A DNA stretch of 64,000 nt, taken from NCBI RefSeq assembly GCF_900172225.1, contig NZ_FWFO01000001.1, positions 620,001 through 684,000 on the forward strand, in the 5' to 3' direction. Source of the stretch: Falsiruegeria litorea R37 (GTDB taxonomy: Bacteria > Pseudomonadota > Alphaproteobacteria > Rhodobacterales > Rhodobacteraceae). The position numbers and the translations under genes were made by a program. The notes beneath the pieces were generated by a model. That model saw nothing but the letters and a program-made list of their open reading frames with translations. It had not been told where the DNA came from and searched no databases. Shown here one piece after another: positions 44,917 through 53,723 of the stretch. The first letter of the stretch is position 1. Every line of letters starts with the position of its first letter.

Positions 44917-46881
44917 TCATGCAGCTTTTTCCTGCTTGGATGAGGCCAGGAACATCGGCCCACCGCGCCAGCGCGGAAAACCGTAGCCAAAAAGTTTCAC
45001 CACATCCACATCTTCGGCACGCTCGGCGATTCCCTCGTTTACGATCTGCTGACCCTCGTCGGCCAGCACGTTCAACAGCCGGTCCGAGATCTCTTCGGCT
45101 GTGAAAATGTGGCGGGTCAAACCGTTGTTTTTGGAGTAGGCGACGATCAGTTTTTCGACCTCTGCGTCGCGGATCGGGGTGCGCGATCCCTTTTCGTAGC
45201 GATACCAGCCCTTGCCGCTGCGCTGGCCCAGGCGGTCCATTTCGCAGAGCGTGTCGGCGATGCGCTCGTACCTTTCGTTCGGGTCACGTGTTGTGGCCTG
45301 ACGTTTGCGGTTGGCCCAGGCGATCTGCAGCCCCGTCAGGTCCTGCAATTCGAACGGTCCCATCGGCAGACCCGCCTCGCGCATGGCCGCGTCGACCTGA
45401 TACGGCAAGGCCCCGTCGGCCAGCAGGTATTCCGCCTCGCGCCGATAGGCCGCCAGCATCCGGTTGCCGATGAACCCATCGCAAATGCCCGACAGGACCG
45501 AGACCTTGCGCAGCCGTTTGCCCAGGGCAAATCCGGTGGCGATCACCTGCGGATCGGTATCCGGCGTCTTTACGATCTCGAGCAATTTCATGACGTGTGC
45601 TGGGCTGAAGAAGTGCAGGCCGAGGCAGCGCGTCAGGTTGGGGATGCCTTCAAAGATCAAGGTAGGATCCAGGTAGGAAGTATTGGTCGCAAGGATCGCA
45701 TCCGGCCCCATGACGGTGGATAGCTGGCGGAATACGTCACGTTTGACGCCCAGATCCTCGAACACCGCCTCGATCGCCAGGTCCGCGTCGGCGGCGTCTG
45801 CATAGCGGTCTGTTGTCGCCAAGCGCTCCATCATATCGGCATGTTGATCGGGCGAGAACTTGCCGCGTTTCACACCACCGTCGATGAGCCCATCCACGCG
45901 TGATCGCGCGGCATGAGCGGCGGTTGCATCTCGTTCGATCAGTGTAACCGACAGACCACCGCTCAGGCAGGCCATGGCAATTCCGGCGCCCATCAGGCCG
46001 CCGCCCACGATGGCGATCTGGTTCAGTGGGCGTGGCTCAACCCCGTCGATCAGCTTGGGTTTGCTGACGGCGCGTTCGGCAAAGAACGCATAGCGCAGGG
46101 CGCGGCTTTCGATCGAGTGACGCAGTTTCAGGTGCAAGGTGCGCTCGACCGGCTGACCCTGTTCAAACGGCAACGCAGCCCATTGCAACGCCTCGAGGTT
46201 CAGGATTGGCGATTGCTGGCCTTTGGCGCGTATTTTCAATGCAGCTTCGGTCGCTGCATATTCTTCCAACGGCAATGCGGCGACGGTGCGGTCACGCACT
46301 TTTTCTGGGCGCTCTGGCAGGTTCTGTGCAAAGGCCCGGGCAACCTCTTTCAGGTCGCCCTGCGCAATCTGATCCACCCCGCCCAGGTCCAGCAGCTGCT
46401 CGGCGAACAGGATCTTACCCGAGCAAGCCATGTCGATGGCTGCCTTCATCCCGATCAGGCGCGGCGCGCGTTGCGTGCCGCCTGCACCGGGGACCAGACC
46501 CACATTCACTTCAGGCAGGCCAAATCTGGTGCCGGGCGCAGCGATCCGCCAGGCGCAGCCCATGGCGATCTCGAACCCTCCACCCAGAACATTACCGTGC
46601 ATCGCCGCGATAAAGGGTGTTTCGCTGTCCTCGATCATCTGCACCACGTCTGGCAGGTGCGGCTCCTCAGGCGCACGGTCAAATTCGGACATGTCACCAC
46701 CTGCCACAAAGGTGCGACCGGCACAGATCAGAATGGCAATGCGTGCGCCTTGGACCTGTTGCACCGCCGCAGCAAGGCCCTCACGAACAGCGGTCGAGGT
46801 TGCGTTCACCGGGGGATTGTCAATCTCAACCCAGGCGATGTCACCCTCATGCGTGACCGTAACAACAGTGCTGTCCGTCAT
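44917..46881 (-). CDS. Fused enoyl-CoA hydratase / 3-hydroxyacyl-CoA dehydrogenase
   Basis: This 654-residue FadB/FadJ-type fusion has an N-terminal crotonase domain (about residues 1-200) with HGNVLGGGFEIAMG and a catalytic glutamate in LPEVNVGLVPGAGG. The Rossmann dehydrogenase follows, with IAIVGGGLMGAGIAMA and GLHFFSPAHVMKLLEIV, and then two C-terminal helical domains. The ATG at 46881 is preferred to the frame start at 46989, which lies beyond the operator. It likely does the PaaF and PaaH steps (hydration and oxidation of dehydroadipyl-CoA), since no separate paaF or paaH is in the cluster. Confidence 0.88.
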   Translation of the reverse strand: MTDSTVVTVTHEGDIAWVEIDNPPVNATSTAVREGLAAAVQQVQGARIAILICAGRTFVAGGDMSEFDRAPEEPHLPDVVQMIEDSETPFIAAMHGNVLGGGFEIAMGCAWRIAAPGTRFGLPEVNVGLVPGAGGTQRAPRLIGMKAAIDMACSGKILFAEQLLDLGGVDQIAQGDLKEVARAFAQNLPERPEKVRDRTVAALPLEEYAATEAALKIRAKGQQSPILNLEALQWAALPFEQGQPVERTLHLKLRHSIESRALRYAFFAERAVSKPKLIDGVEPRPLNQIAIVGGGLMGAGIAMACLSGGLSVTLIERDATAAHAARSRVDGLIDGGVKRGKFSPDQHADMMERLATTDRYADAADADLAIEAVFEDLGVKRDVFRQLSTVMGPDAILATNTSYLDPTLIFEGIPNLTRCLGLHFFSPAHVMKLLEIVKTPDTDPQVIATGFALGKRLRKVSVLSGICDGFIGNRMLAAYRREAEYLLADGALPYQVDAAMREAGLPMGPFELQDLTGLQIAWANRKRQATTRDPNERYERIADTLCEMDRLGQRSGKGWYRYEKGSRTPIRDAEVEKLIVAYSKNNGLTRHIFTAEEISDRLLNVLADEGQQIVNEGIAERAEDVDVVKLFGYGFPRWRGGPMFLASSKQEKAA

Positions 46882-46928
46882 GTGCCTTGTCCTCAAGATC
46901 GGAGAATCAACATATTCGAAAAATTTAT

Positions 46929-46946
46929 TGACCAACCGTTCGGTTA
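46929..46946. promoter_or_regulatory. Candidate TetR operator between the fused gene and paaG
   Basis: TGACC-AACCGT-TCGGTTA lies in the 106-base divergent region and can control both directions. It matches the paaZ-upstream site at 16 of 21 positions when flanks are included. Confidence 0.78.
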
Positions 46947-46987
46947 ATGCAACTGTTTTGTAGAAACATCTGCAAAGCGGGCCTGAC

Positions 46988-47773
46988 ATGAGTGATACGA
47001 TTCTTGCGCAAGATCATGGAAATTGGGTTGAAATCACCCTGAACCGCCCTGATCGCCTGAACAGTTTCAACGACGAAATGCACTATGCGCTGCGTGCAGC
47101 GCTTGAAAATGCTCGCGATTCTGGTGCTCGTGCGGTGCTGCTGACTGGGGCTGGTCGTGGGTTTTGTGCGGGTCAGGATCTGGGCGATCGCGACCCGTCA
47201 AAGATGGACGGCCCCCCTGATCTGGGCAACACGGTGCGGACATTCTATGCGCCATTGGTCACACTCATTCGGTCGCTGAACTTCCCCGTCATCTGCGCCG
47301 TCAACGGCGTTGCAGCCGGGGCAGGGGCCAACATCGCCTTGGCCTGCGACATGGTGCTGGCCGGCGAAAGCGCCAAATTCATTCAGTCCTTTTCCAAGGT
47401 GGGCTTGATCCCGGACACCGGCGGTTCGTGGCATCTGCCGCGCCTGCTGGGCGAGGCGCGGGCCAAAGGGTTGGCGTTCACGGCGCAGCCCTTGCCCGCC
47501 AAACAGGCCGAGGATTGGGGGCTAATCTGGAAAGCCCTTCCGGATGACGAATTGATGGCCGAGGCCCGCGCGATGGCCGAGCAGTTCGCCAATGGCCCGA
47601 CATTGGGCATGGGGCTGACCAAACAGTGTATTCAGGCTGCGGCAACCGACGATCTGATCGAGCACCTTGAAATGGAAGCCGATGCCATGAAAACCTGCGG
47701 CGAAAGCGCGGATTACGCCGAAGGTGTCACCGCGTTTCTGGAAAAACGAAGCCCCAAGTTTCAAGGCAAGTGA
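46988..47773 (+). CDS. paaG: PaaG-type isomerase (ring-1,2-epoxyphenylacetyl-CoA isomerase)
   Basis: This 261-residue crotonase-family protein has the oxyanion motif GAGRGFCAGQDLGDRD and KVGLIPDTGGSWHLPRLLG. The aspartate in LIPDTGG, rather than glutamate, is the PaaG isomerase pattern. It converts the epoxide to oxepin-CoA, the substrate of PaaZ. It is the first gene of paaG-paaI-paaK-tetR. Confidence 0.9.
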   Translation: MSDTILAQDHGNWVEITLNRPDRLNSFNDEMHYALRAALENARDSGARAVLLTGAGRGFCAGQDLGDRDPSKMDGPPDLGNTVRTFYAPLVTLIRSLNFPVICAVNGVAAGAGANIALACDMVLAGESAKFIQSFSKVGLIPDTGGSWHLPRLLGEARAKGLAFTAQPLPAKQAEDWGLIWKALPDDELMAEARAMAEQFANGPTLGMGLTKQCIQAAATDDLIEHLEMEADAMKTCGESADYAEGVTAFLEKRSPKFQGK

Positions 47774-47775
47774 CA

Positions 47776-48204
47776 ATGACGCCAAAGACCCGAGCAGAAC
47801 GCGCCGCCCAGGCCATGTGGGATGGGGATCAGGCCTCGAAATGGGCCGGTATGGAAATCACCCATATTGATGAGGCGACCGCGACACTTGAGATGACCGT
47901 TGAGGCGCATCACTGTAACGGGCATGGTATTTGTCACGGCGGCGTGACCTTCATGCTGGCCGACAGCGCCTTTGCCTTTGCTTGCAACAGTCGCAACCAG
48001 TCGACTGTTGCCCAACACAATGTGATCAGCTTCATCGCGCCCGGACAATTGGGCGACCGGCTGATCGCCACCGCAACCGAGCTGAGCCTGACCGGGCGCA
48101 GCGGGATTTATGATGTAACTGTGACCAATCAGGATGGCCAAAAGATCGCTGAATTCCGGGGGTTTTCCCGGGCGATCAAGGGCACCCTGTTTGATGAAGA
48201 TTAA
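47776..48204 (+). CDS. paaI: Phenylacetate-pathway thioesterase PaaI
   Basis: This 142-residue hotdog-fold thioesterase has the segment CHGGVTFMLADSAFAFACNSRN, the PaaI signature with the catalytic aspartate. It probably releases CoA from dead-end intermediates of the pathway. The ATG at 47776 starts two bases after the paaG stop. Confidence 0.92.
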   Translation: MTPKTRAERAAQAMWDGDQASKWAGMEITHIDEATATLEMTVEAHHCNGHGICHGGVTFMLADSAFAFACNSRNQSTVAQHNVISFIAPGQLGDRLIATATELSLTGRSGIYDVTVTNQDGQKIAEFRGFSRAIKGTLFDED

Positions 48205-48219
48205 GGTGTGGAGGACGCC

Positions 48220-49530
48220 ATGAAGGACCTGACCCCGAACAAAGCCGACCTGGACCCGATCGAGATTGCCTCGATCGACGAGATCCGCGCCAAACAGCTG
48301 GAGCGGATGAAGTGGTCGCTGCGCCACGCCTATGACAACGTGCCGATGTACAAGCAGCGGTTCGACGAGGCGGGCGTGCACCCCGACGATCTGCAGACAT
48401 TGGCCGATCTGGCCAAGTTCCCGTTCACATACAAAAATGACCTGCGCGACAACTATCCATTTGGCCTGTTTGCCGTCCCGCGCGAACAGATCATCCGCCT
48501 GCATGCTTCGTCCGGCACCACCGGCAAGGCGACGGTTGTGGGCTATACCGCCAATGACATCAACAATTGGGCCGATTTGCTGGCGCGCTCGCTGCGGGCT
48601 TCGGGCCTGCGCAAGGGCGATATGGTGCACAACGCCTATGGCTATGGCCTGTTCACAGGCGGTCTGGGCGCGCATTATGGCATCGAACGTCTGGGCGCGA
48701 CTGTGGTTCCCATGGGTGGCGGCCAGACCGAGAAACAGGTTGGCCTGATCAACGACTTCAAGCCCGACGGCATCATGGTGACGCCGTCCTATATGCTCAA
48801 CATTCTTGAACAGTTCCACAAGATGGGCCTGGACCCCCGCGAAAGCTCGTTGTCGGTGGGTGTCTTTGGTGCCGAACCCTGGACCAACGCCATGCGGCTG
48901 GAGGTCGAGCAGGCGTTCGACATGCATGCAGTCGACATATATGGCCTGTCCGAGATCATGGGGCCGGGCGTCGCAAACGAGTGCGTCGAGACCAAGGATG
49001 GCCTGCATGTGTGGGAAGACCACTTCTACCCCGAGGTGATCGACCCAGAAACCGGCGAAGTGCTGCCTGATGGCGAGATGGGAGAGCTGGTGTTTACCAC
49101 GCTCACCAAAGAGGGCCTGCCGATGATCCGTTATCGCACGCGCGACCTGACGCGACTGCTGCCGGGTACGGCGCGTTCGCTGCGACGGATGGAGAAGATC
49201 ACCGGCCGTTCGGATGACATGATCATCCTGCGCGGTGTGAATGTCTTCCCGACACAGATCGAAGAACAGCTGATGGCCACCGGCGGGCTGGCCCCGCATT
49301 TCCAGATCGAACTCTACAAATCCGGGCGCATGGATGCTATGCGGGTCTTTGTCGAAGCCAACCCCGATGCGGCTGACGAGCTGAGCAAGACCGCCGCTGC
49401 GCGGATGCTGAGCAAGCGGATCAAGGACATCGTGGGCGTTTCAACAGAAATCATCGTGGGCGATCCCGGAGAGGTGGCGCGCTCCGAAGGCAAAGCCAAG
49501 CGCGTCGTCGACAACCGAGACAAGGAATAG
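48220..49530 (+). CDS. paaK: Phenylacetate-CoA ligase
   Basis: This 436-residue AMP-forming ligase has the ATP motif SSGTTGKATVVGYT, the YGLSEIMGPGVANEC adenylate motif and the C-terminal domain GRSDDMIILRGVNVFP. It activates phenylacetate to phenylacetyl-CoA, the first pathway step and the effector for PaaX-type control. The ATG at 48220 follows GGAGG; a GTG at 48208 is also in frame. Confidence 0.95.
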   Translation: MKDLTPNKADLDPIEIASIDEIRAKQLERMKWSLRHAYDNVPMYKQRFDEAGVHPDDLQTLADLAKFPFTYKNDLRDNYPFGLFAVPREQIIRLHASSGTTGKATVVGYTANDINNWADLLARSLRASGLRKGDMVHNAYGYGLFTGGLGAHYGIERLGATVVPMGGGQTEKQVGLINDFKPDGIMVTPSYMLNILEQFHKMGLDPRESSLSVGVFGAEPWTNAMRLEVEQAFDMHAVDIYGLSEIMGPGVANECVETKDGLHVWEDHFYPEVIDPETGEVLPDGEMGELVFTTLTKEGLPMIRYRTRDLTRLLPGTARSLRRMEKITGRSDDMIILRGVNVFPTQIEEQLMATGGLAPHFQIELYKSGRMDAMRVFVEANPDAADELSKTAAARMLSKRIKDIVGVSTEIIVGDPGEVARSEGKAKRVVDNRDKE

Positions 49531-49533
49531 AAT

Positions 49534-50130
49534 TTGGCCCGCACGATTGCAAAAGACCATGATCAGAAACGGGCTCAGATCCTGAAATCCGCCGCGCGCG
49601 TCTTCGCGCGCGAGGGGTTTGACCGCGCGTCAATGACCCAATTGGCGCGGGAATGCGGGATATCAAAGGCGAATATCTATCACTACTACGACAGCAAGGA
49701 TGCCATCTTGTATGACATCCTTGAAACCTATCTGCGTGAGCTGCGCGACTTGATTTGCGGAATCGAACTCGAAGGGCTCTCAAGCGAAGAACGCCTGCAC
49801 AGGGTGGTGGCAGAGATCCTGTTGGCCTATCAGGGCGTAGATGATGAGCACCGGGTGCAGACCAGCGGTATGTCTGCCCTGCCGGAAGAGCAGCAAAAGG
49901 TGCTGCGTCGATATCAGCGTGATATGGTCGAGTTTGTCAGCAGCATCATCGCCGAAAACGCACCGCAACAGGTTGCAAATGACGGTGAAAAGCTCCGCTC
50001 GGCCACCATGTCCGTGTTCGGGATGCTGAACTGGTATTACATGTGGAACACTGGTGCGGGAACCAAAGCGCGCGAGGATTACGCGTCAGTCGTGTCAAAC
50101 CTGACGCTTGGTGGTCTGACCAAAATCTAA
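49534..50130 (+). CDS. TetR family transcriptional regulator of the paa cluster
   Basis: This 198-residue protein has an N-terminal TetR HTH (RASMTQLARECGISKANIYHYYDSKDAIL) and a helical ligand domain. It is the last gene of paaG-paaI-paaK. The start is TTG, four bases after paaK, with AAGGA ahead. Acyl-CoA-responsive TetR regulators of paa genes are called PaaR in other bacteria; I infer the same role. The three shared 18-bp boxes in this window are its likely targets. Confidence 0.88.
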   Translation: MARTIAKDHDQKRAQILKSAARVFAREGFDRASMTQLARECGISKANIYHYYDSKDAILYDILETYLRELRDLICGIELEGLSSEERLHRVVAEILLAYQGVDDEHRVQTSGMSALPEEQQKVLRRYQRDMVEFVSSIIAENAPQQVANDGEKLRSATMSVFGMLNWYYMWNTGAGTKAREDYASVVSNLTLGGLTKI

Positions 50131-50210
50131 AGCTTGAAAAACACTTTTGGGACACCGGGCCAAGAAATTGCTAGGCCTGCGGACGGCGTGAGCCTGGCCC
50201 AACGGTAGGC

Positions 50211-50230
50211 GATGCCCCGCAAGGGGCATC
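50211..50230. repeat. Hairpin element between the convergent tetR and paaC-like genes
   Basis: A perfect 8-bp stem, GATGCCCC with GGGGCATC, closes a GCAA tetraloop within a GC-rich segment (about 50175-50245) unlike coding sequence. There is no T run. The segment looks like an intergenic repeat family I associate with Roseobacter genomes; that is unverified. Confidence 0.4.
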
Positions 50231-50255
50231 ACCGACGGGCGGGAGTATCCCCGAA

Positions 50256-51014
50256 TTAAGGACGCTTGAGACCGAGGCTTTCGAGAACGGTAGAGGCCTC
50301 CACCTCCCAACGCGTCTTCAGCTCGGAGTTTGTGGTGCGGCGCAGGCCCATCTCTTTGAGAGTGGCCGCTTTGTTCGAAGCACCCGATCCAAAGCTTGCG
50401 GCGACACGCGGCCACCAGTAACCGGCAGACTTCTGCATGTCCGATGTCGCGCCCTCCTGCGCCAGCTTGAGCGCGCCTTCAACCGCCAGTTCCGAGTGGC
50501 GTGTTTCCACTGGCAAGATTGCGCGGAAGGCTTCGGCGAGCGGTTGGTACGAGATCAGAGAGAACTCGGTCAGCTGAATCACCACGGCGCGGCTCATCAG
50601 TACGTTCATCACCACCGAGTCGACCCAGCCATCGAGCGGGTAGTTGAATACCGCCAATCGCATGTCATGATCGCTGCGGGACATGCCAATGTCGGCATCA
50701 CGCTCGAGGCGCGCAGTCCAGGGGTGGTGTGAGGCATAGCGATCGGCGTCCACACCAAACTCGGCCATGACACGTAACACGCGGTCAGCATTGTCGGTCT
50801 TTTCCAGCACGATCTTGGCGGCGGCAATGCGCTCCTTGATGCCGGGGCCTGCGTTGATCACATCTGCAAAGCCCGCAGCACCAGCCAGCTCACTGTCGAC
50901 AAAGGTCGCCATCAGTTTCATCAGCTCGGCGCGATAGCGCGGCGGCACATTGGTGGGATTGGTCAGCACCCCGCCGGCGGCCAGGTAGCTTTCGATTGTC
51001 ATATCTTCTGCCAT
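50256..51014 (-). CDS. Additional PaaA/PaaC-family (Phenylacetic acid catabolic) protein
   Basis: This 252-residue helical protein resembles the PF05138 family that includes PaaA and PaaC. Visible segments are MSRSDHDMRLAVFNYPLDGWVDSVVMNVLMSRAVV and AILPVETRHSELAVEGAL, with an ExRH-type motif as in the ferritin-like fold. It is the last gene after paaE. It is not PaaC itself, which is at 52592. It may be a structural or accessory subunit, or act on another CoA ester. A GGAGAGGG ribosome binding site is present. Confidence 0.72.
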   Translation of the reverse strand: MAEDMTIESYLAAGGVLTNPTNVPPRYRAELMKLMATFVDSELAGAAGFADVINAGPGIKERIAAAKIVLEKTDNADRVLRVMAEFGVDADRYASHHPWTARLERDADIGMSRSDHDMRLAVFNYPLDGWVDSVVMNVLMSRAVVIQLTEFSLISYQPLAEAFRAILPVETRHSELAVEGALKLAQEGATSDMQKSAGYWWPRVAASFGSGASNKAATLKEMGLRRTTNSELKTRWEVEASTVLESLGLKRP

Positions 51015-51025
51015 GATCCCTCTCC

Positions 51026-52099
51026 TTACTGATCAAAGTCGACTGTGACGGAATCCGTCAGCGGGAAGGCCTGGCAGGACAGGACATAGCCTTTCTCGAC
51101 TTCATAGTCCTCCAGCGCGTGGTTCGCGACCATTTCGACCTCGCCCTCGAGCACCTTACAGCGACATGTTGAACAAACTCCTGCCTTGCAGGCATAAGGT
51201 GCGTCCATCGCGTTTTCGAGCGCACCATCAAGGATCGACATGTCCTTGGGCAGGGTGATCGTCTGGGTCGAGCCGTCCATCGTGATGGCCGCCTTGGTCT
51301 GGTTTGCACTGCTCGCAGCATCACCCGAAGCGGTCTTGCGCTTGGCACGACCCGGCTGGGCGCTGGCAAAAAGCTCAAACTTGATCTGGGCGTCGTCCAG
51401 CCCGTGATCGCGTAGAGCAGCAGCAATGCCCAGCATCATCGGCTCTGGCCCGCAGATGAATGCGGTGTCCACGGTCTTGACGTCGATCCAGTGCTTGAAC
51501 AGCTCGGCGCATTTTTCCTGCGTCACCAGACCGGTGAACAGGTCAATGTCCTGCGCGTCGCTTTCCAGGATGTGGATCACGTTCAGGCGACCCATGTAGA
51601 GGTTCTTGAGGTCTTCCAGCTCCTCGCGGAACATGATCGTGTTCACGCCCTTGTTGGCGTAGACCAGCGTGAACCGCGCCTTGGGCTCGCGTGCCAGGGT
51701 GGTTTTCAGGATCGACAGAACCGGGGTCACGCCCGAACCGCCGGCAAAGCCAAGATAATGCTTATCCGCATTCGCATCGAGTGCCGTGAAGAAGCCCCCC
51801 ATGGGTGGCATGGCCTGGATGGTGTCGCCCACCTTCAGCTCTTCATTGGCCCAGGTCGAAAAGGCACCGCCGTCGACGCGTTTGATGCCGACCTGCAGGA
51901 TGCCGTCGTCCTTGCCCGCACAGATCGAGTAGGACCGGCGCAGCTCTTCGCCGTCGAAATCGCGGCGGAAGGTCAGGTATTGGCCTTGGGTGAAATCGAA
52001 TTCTTCGGCTGCGCCGTTAACCGGTTGCAGCGTGACCACGACAGCGTCGCGGATGGTCTTGTGAACGTCTGTGACGGTCAGATCGTGAAAGCGCGCCAT
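51026..52099 (-). CDS. paaE: Phenylacetyl-CoA epoxidase reductase subunit PaaE
   Basis: This 357-residue protein has an N-terminal ferredoxin reductase domain (FAD motif RRSYSICAG, NAD region GFAGGSGVTPVLSI) and a C-terminal plant-type 2Fe-2S domain with cysteines in CKAGVCSTCRC and LSCQAF. It delivers electrons from NADPH to the PaaA di-iron centre. It lies 24 bases after paaD. Confidence 0.96.
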   Translation of the reverse strand: MARFHDLTVTDVHKTIRDAVVVTLQPVNGAAEEFDFTQGQYLTFRRDFDGEELRRSYSICAGKDDGILQVGIKRVDGGAFSTWANEELKVGDTIQAMPPMGGFFTALDANADKHYLGFAGGSGVTPVLSILKTTLAREPKARFTLVYANKGVNTIMFREELEDLKNLYMGRLNVIHILESDAQDIDLFTGLVTQEKCAELFKHWIDVKTVDTAFICGPEPMMLGIAAALRDHGLDDAQIKFELFASAQPGRAKRKTASGDAASSANQTKAAITMDGSTQTITLPKDMSILDGALENAMDAPYACKAGVCSTCRCKVLEGEVEMVANHALEDYEVEKGYVLSCQAFPLTDSVTVDFDQ

Positions 52100-52123
52100 G
52101 GGGCGTCTCCTCTTATCTGGGGC

Positions 52124-52585
52124 TCAGATGCATTTGAAATAGTCGAACGGTTCCAGGCAGTCGGTGCAGCGCCAATGCGCCTTGCAGGGGGTCGAGCCGA
52201 ACTGGCTGACCTTCTGCACATTGCCGCTGCCACAGTTTGGGCACCGCTCTGGGCCGCCCGCGGGTTGCGGAGGGGCGATCCCATAATCTTCCAGTCGGGC
52301 CTTGCCGCGCTCGGTCAGCCAATCGGTGGTCCAGGCCGGGCTAAGCTGCTGTTTGAGTTGCAGCTTTTCGATGCCTTGGTCCCGCAGGGCTGTCTCGATG
52401 TCCATGTTGATCACGGATGTGGCGGGGCACCCAGAGTAGGTCGGCGTCACCGTGACAGTCAGCGTGTCGTCTTGCCACGCGACGTCCCGGATGATGCCAA
52501 GATCCACGAGCGAGATCACAGGGATCTCGGGGTCGGGAACGGCATCCAGCCATTCCCAAACCTGTTTGACGCTTGGCTGTTCCAT
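52124..52585 (-). CDS. paaD: PaaD, phenylacetyl-CoA epoxidase assembly protein
   Basis: This 153-residue protein has a DUF59/SufT-like domain (DPEIPVISLVDLGIIRDV, TYSGCPATSVINMDIE) followed by a four-cysteine zinc ribbon (CPNCGSG and CTDC). It probably helps assemble the metal centres of PaaA or PaaE. It sits between paaC and paaE with gaps of 6 and 24 bases, the standard order. Confidence 0.95.
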   Translation of the reverse strand: MEQPSVKQVWEWLDAVPDPEIPVISLVDLGIIRDVAWQDDTLTVTVTPTYSGCPATSVINMDIETALRDQGIEKLQLKQQLSPAWTTDWLTERGKARLEDYGIAPPQPAGGPERCPNCGSGNVQKVSQFGSTPCKAHWRCTDCLEPFDYFKCI

Positions 52586-52591
52586 GGTGCT

Positions 52592-53356
52592 TTACCAGTT
52601 TCCGTCCGGATAGGCCCGTTGCAGCCACTGCATCGAGCACAGCAGGTGGCCCAGATGCTCGGTGTGCATGGTGCCGGTCTTGCCGCCCTTTTGGGCAAAG
52701 CGATTGCCGGGGATGCTCAGCGTGGCCTCGTCCATCACCTTTTGCACCAGCGCGTCATATTCGTCGCGCAGGGTGCTGGGATCCGGAGCAATACCCGCCG
52801 CAATCATCTCGGCATCGACTTCGTCGGAAAGGAACATCTCACCCACGTAGGGATAGAGATAATCCAGCGCCTTTTGCATGCGCGCGTGGCTTTCTTCCGT
52901 CCCGTCACCCAGGGCGACAACTGTATCGGCCGAGCGTTCCAGGTGATAGGCGATTTCCTTGCTGGCCTTTTCGGCAATCTCGGCCACGCGGGCGTCGCTG
53001 CTCTTGATCAGGCGCGCGATGTAGATCGAGTGCCAGGCATCGAACAGGAACTGGCGCATGATGGTCTGGCCAAAATCGCCATTGGGCATTTCAACCAGCA
53101 GCACGTTGCGGAAATCCCAGGCATCACGGTGAAACGCCAGACGGTCCGCATCACGGCCTTCGCCTTCAACCTCGCCCGCATAACCCAGCCAGAACTGGGT
53201 CTGACCAATGAAATCCAGCGCGGTGTTCGACAGCGCGATGTCCTCTTCCAGAACCGGGGCCATCCCGCACCATTCACTGATCCGGTGTCCCAGGATCAGG
53301 GTGTTGTCCCCCATACGCTGGAGGAACTCAAACAGAGCCTCGTTGCGAGTCATCAC
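52592..53356 (-). CDS. paaC: Phenylacetyl-CoA epoxidase structural subunit PaaC
   Basis: This 254-residue ferritin-like protein lacks a full di-iron ligand set. It has NTLILGHRISEWCG and DAWHSIYIARLI, PaaC signatures. It forms the PaaA-PaaC core of the epoxidase. The start overlaps the paaB stop (ATGA); MM at the start leaves one residue of uncertainty. Confidence 0.95.
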   Translation of the reverse strand: MMTRNEALFEFLQRMGDNTLILGHRISEWCGMAPVLEEDIALSNTALDFIGQTQFWLGYAGEVEGEGRDADRLAFHRDAWDFRNVLLVEMPNGDFGQTIMRQFLFDAWHSIYIARLIKSSDARVAEIAEKASKEIAYHLERSADTVVALGDGTEESHARMQKALDYLYPYVGEMFLSDEVDAEMIAAGIAPDPSTLRDEYDALVQKVMDEATLSIPGNRFAQKGGKTGTMHTEHLGHLLCSMQWLQRAYPDGNW

Positions 53357-53637
53357 ATGGCCCCCACTTCGTCAGGTATGTCAAAGAAGGTCGGGTGACG
53401 GTAAACCTTGCTTTCGCTGGGTTCATAAAGCGGGCCTTTGTCCGACGGGGACGAGGCGGAAATGTTCACGGCCTCGACCACCCAGATCGATACGCCTTCG
53501 TTACGACGGGTATAGACGTCGCGGGCGTTCTTGATCGCCATTTCGGCGTCGGGGGCATGCAGGCTGCCAACGTGGCGGTGGCTCATGCCGTGCTGGCCGC
53601 GGATGAAAACTTCCCACAGGGGCCATTCGTTGTTCAT
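53353..53637 (-). CDS. paaB: Phenylacetyl-CoA epoxidase small subunit PaaB
   Basis: This 94-residue protein begins NNEWPLWEVFIRGQHGMSHRHVGSLHAPD, the PaaB hallmark. I moved the start to 53637 because AGGAGGAG lies ten bases upstream; the frame begins at 53664. PaaB bridges PaaAC units. Confidence 0.96.
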   Translation of the reverse strand: MNNEWPLWEVFIRGQHGMSHRHVGSLHAPDAEMAIKNARDVYTRRNEGVSIWVVEAVNISASSPSDKGPLYEPSESKVYRHPTFFDIPDEVGAM

Positions 53638-53723
53638 AGCTTGGGTCTCCTCCTGGCTGGGCACGAGGGCAGAAACCGGTGGCTAAAACCGGGTCCCTCG
53701 CGCAGCGGATGTGTCTTCGTTTG

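Noticed and set aside
51491-53398. 635-codon plus-strand open frame opposite paaE, paaD and paaC
   Set aside because: It is fully antisense to three well-conserved paa genes and its translation has no family features; long antisense frames are common in GC-rich codon patterns.
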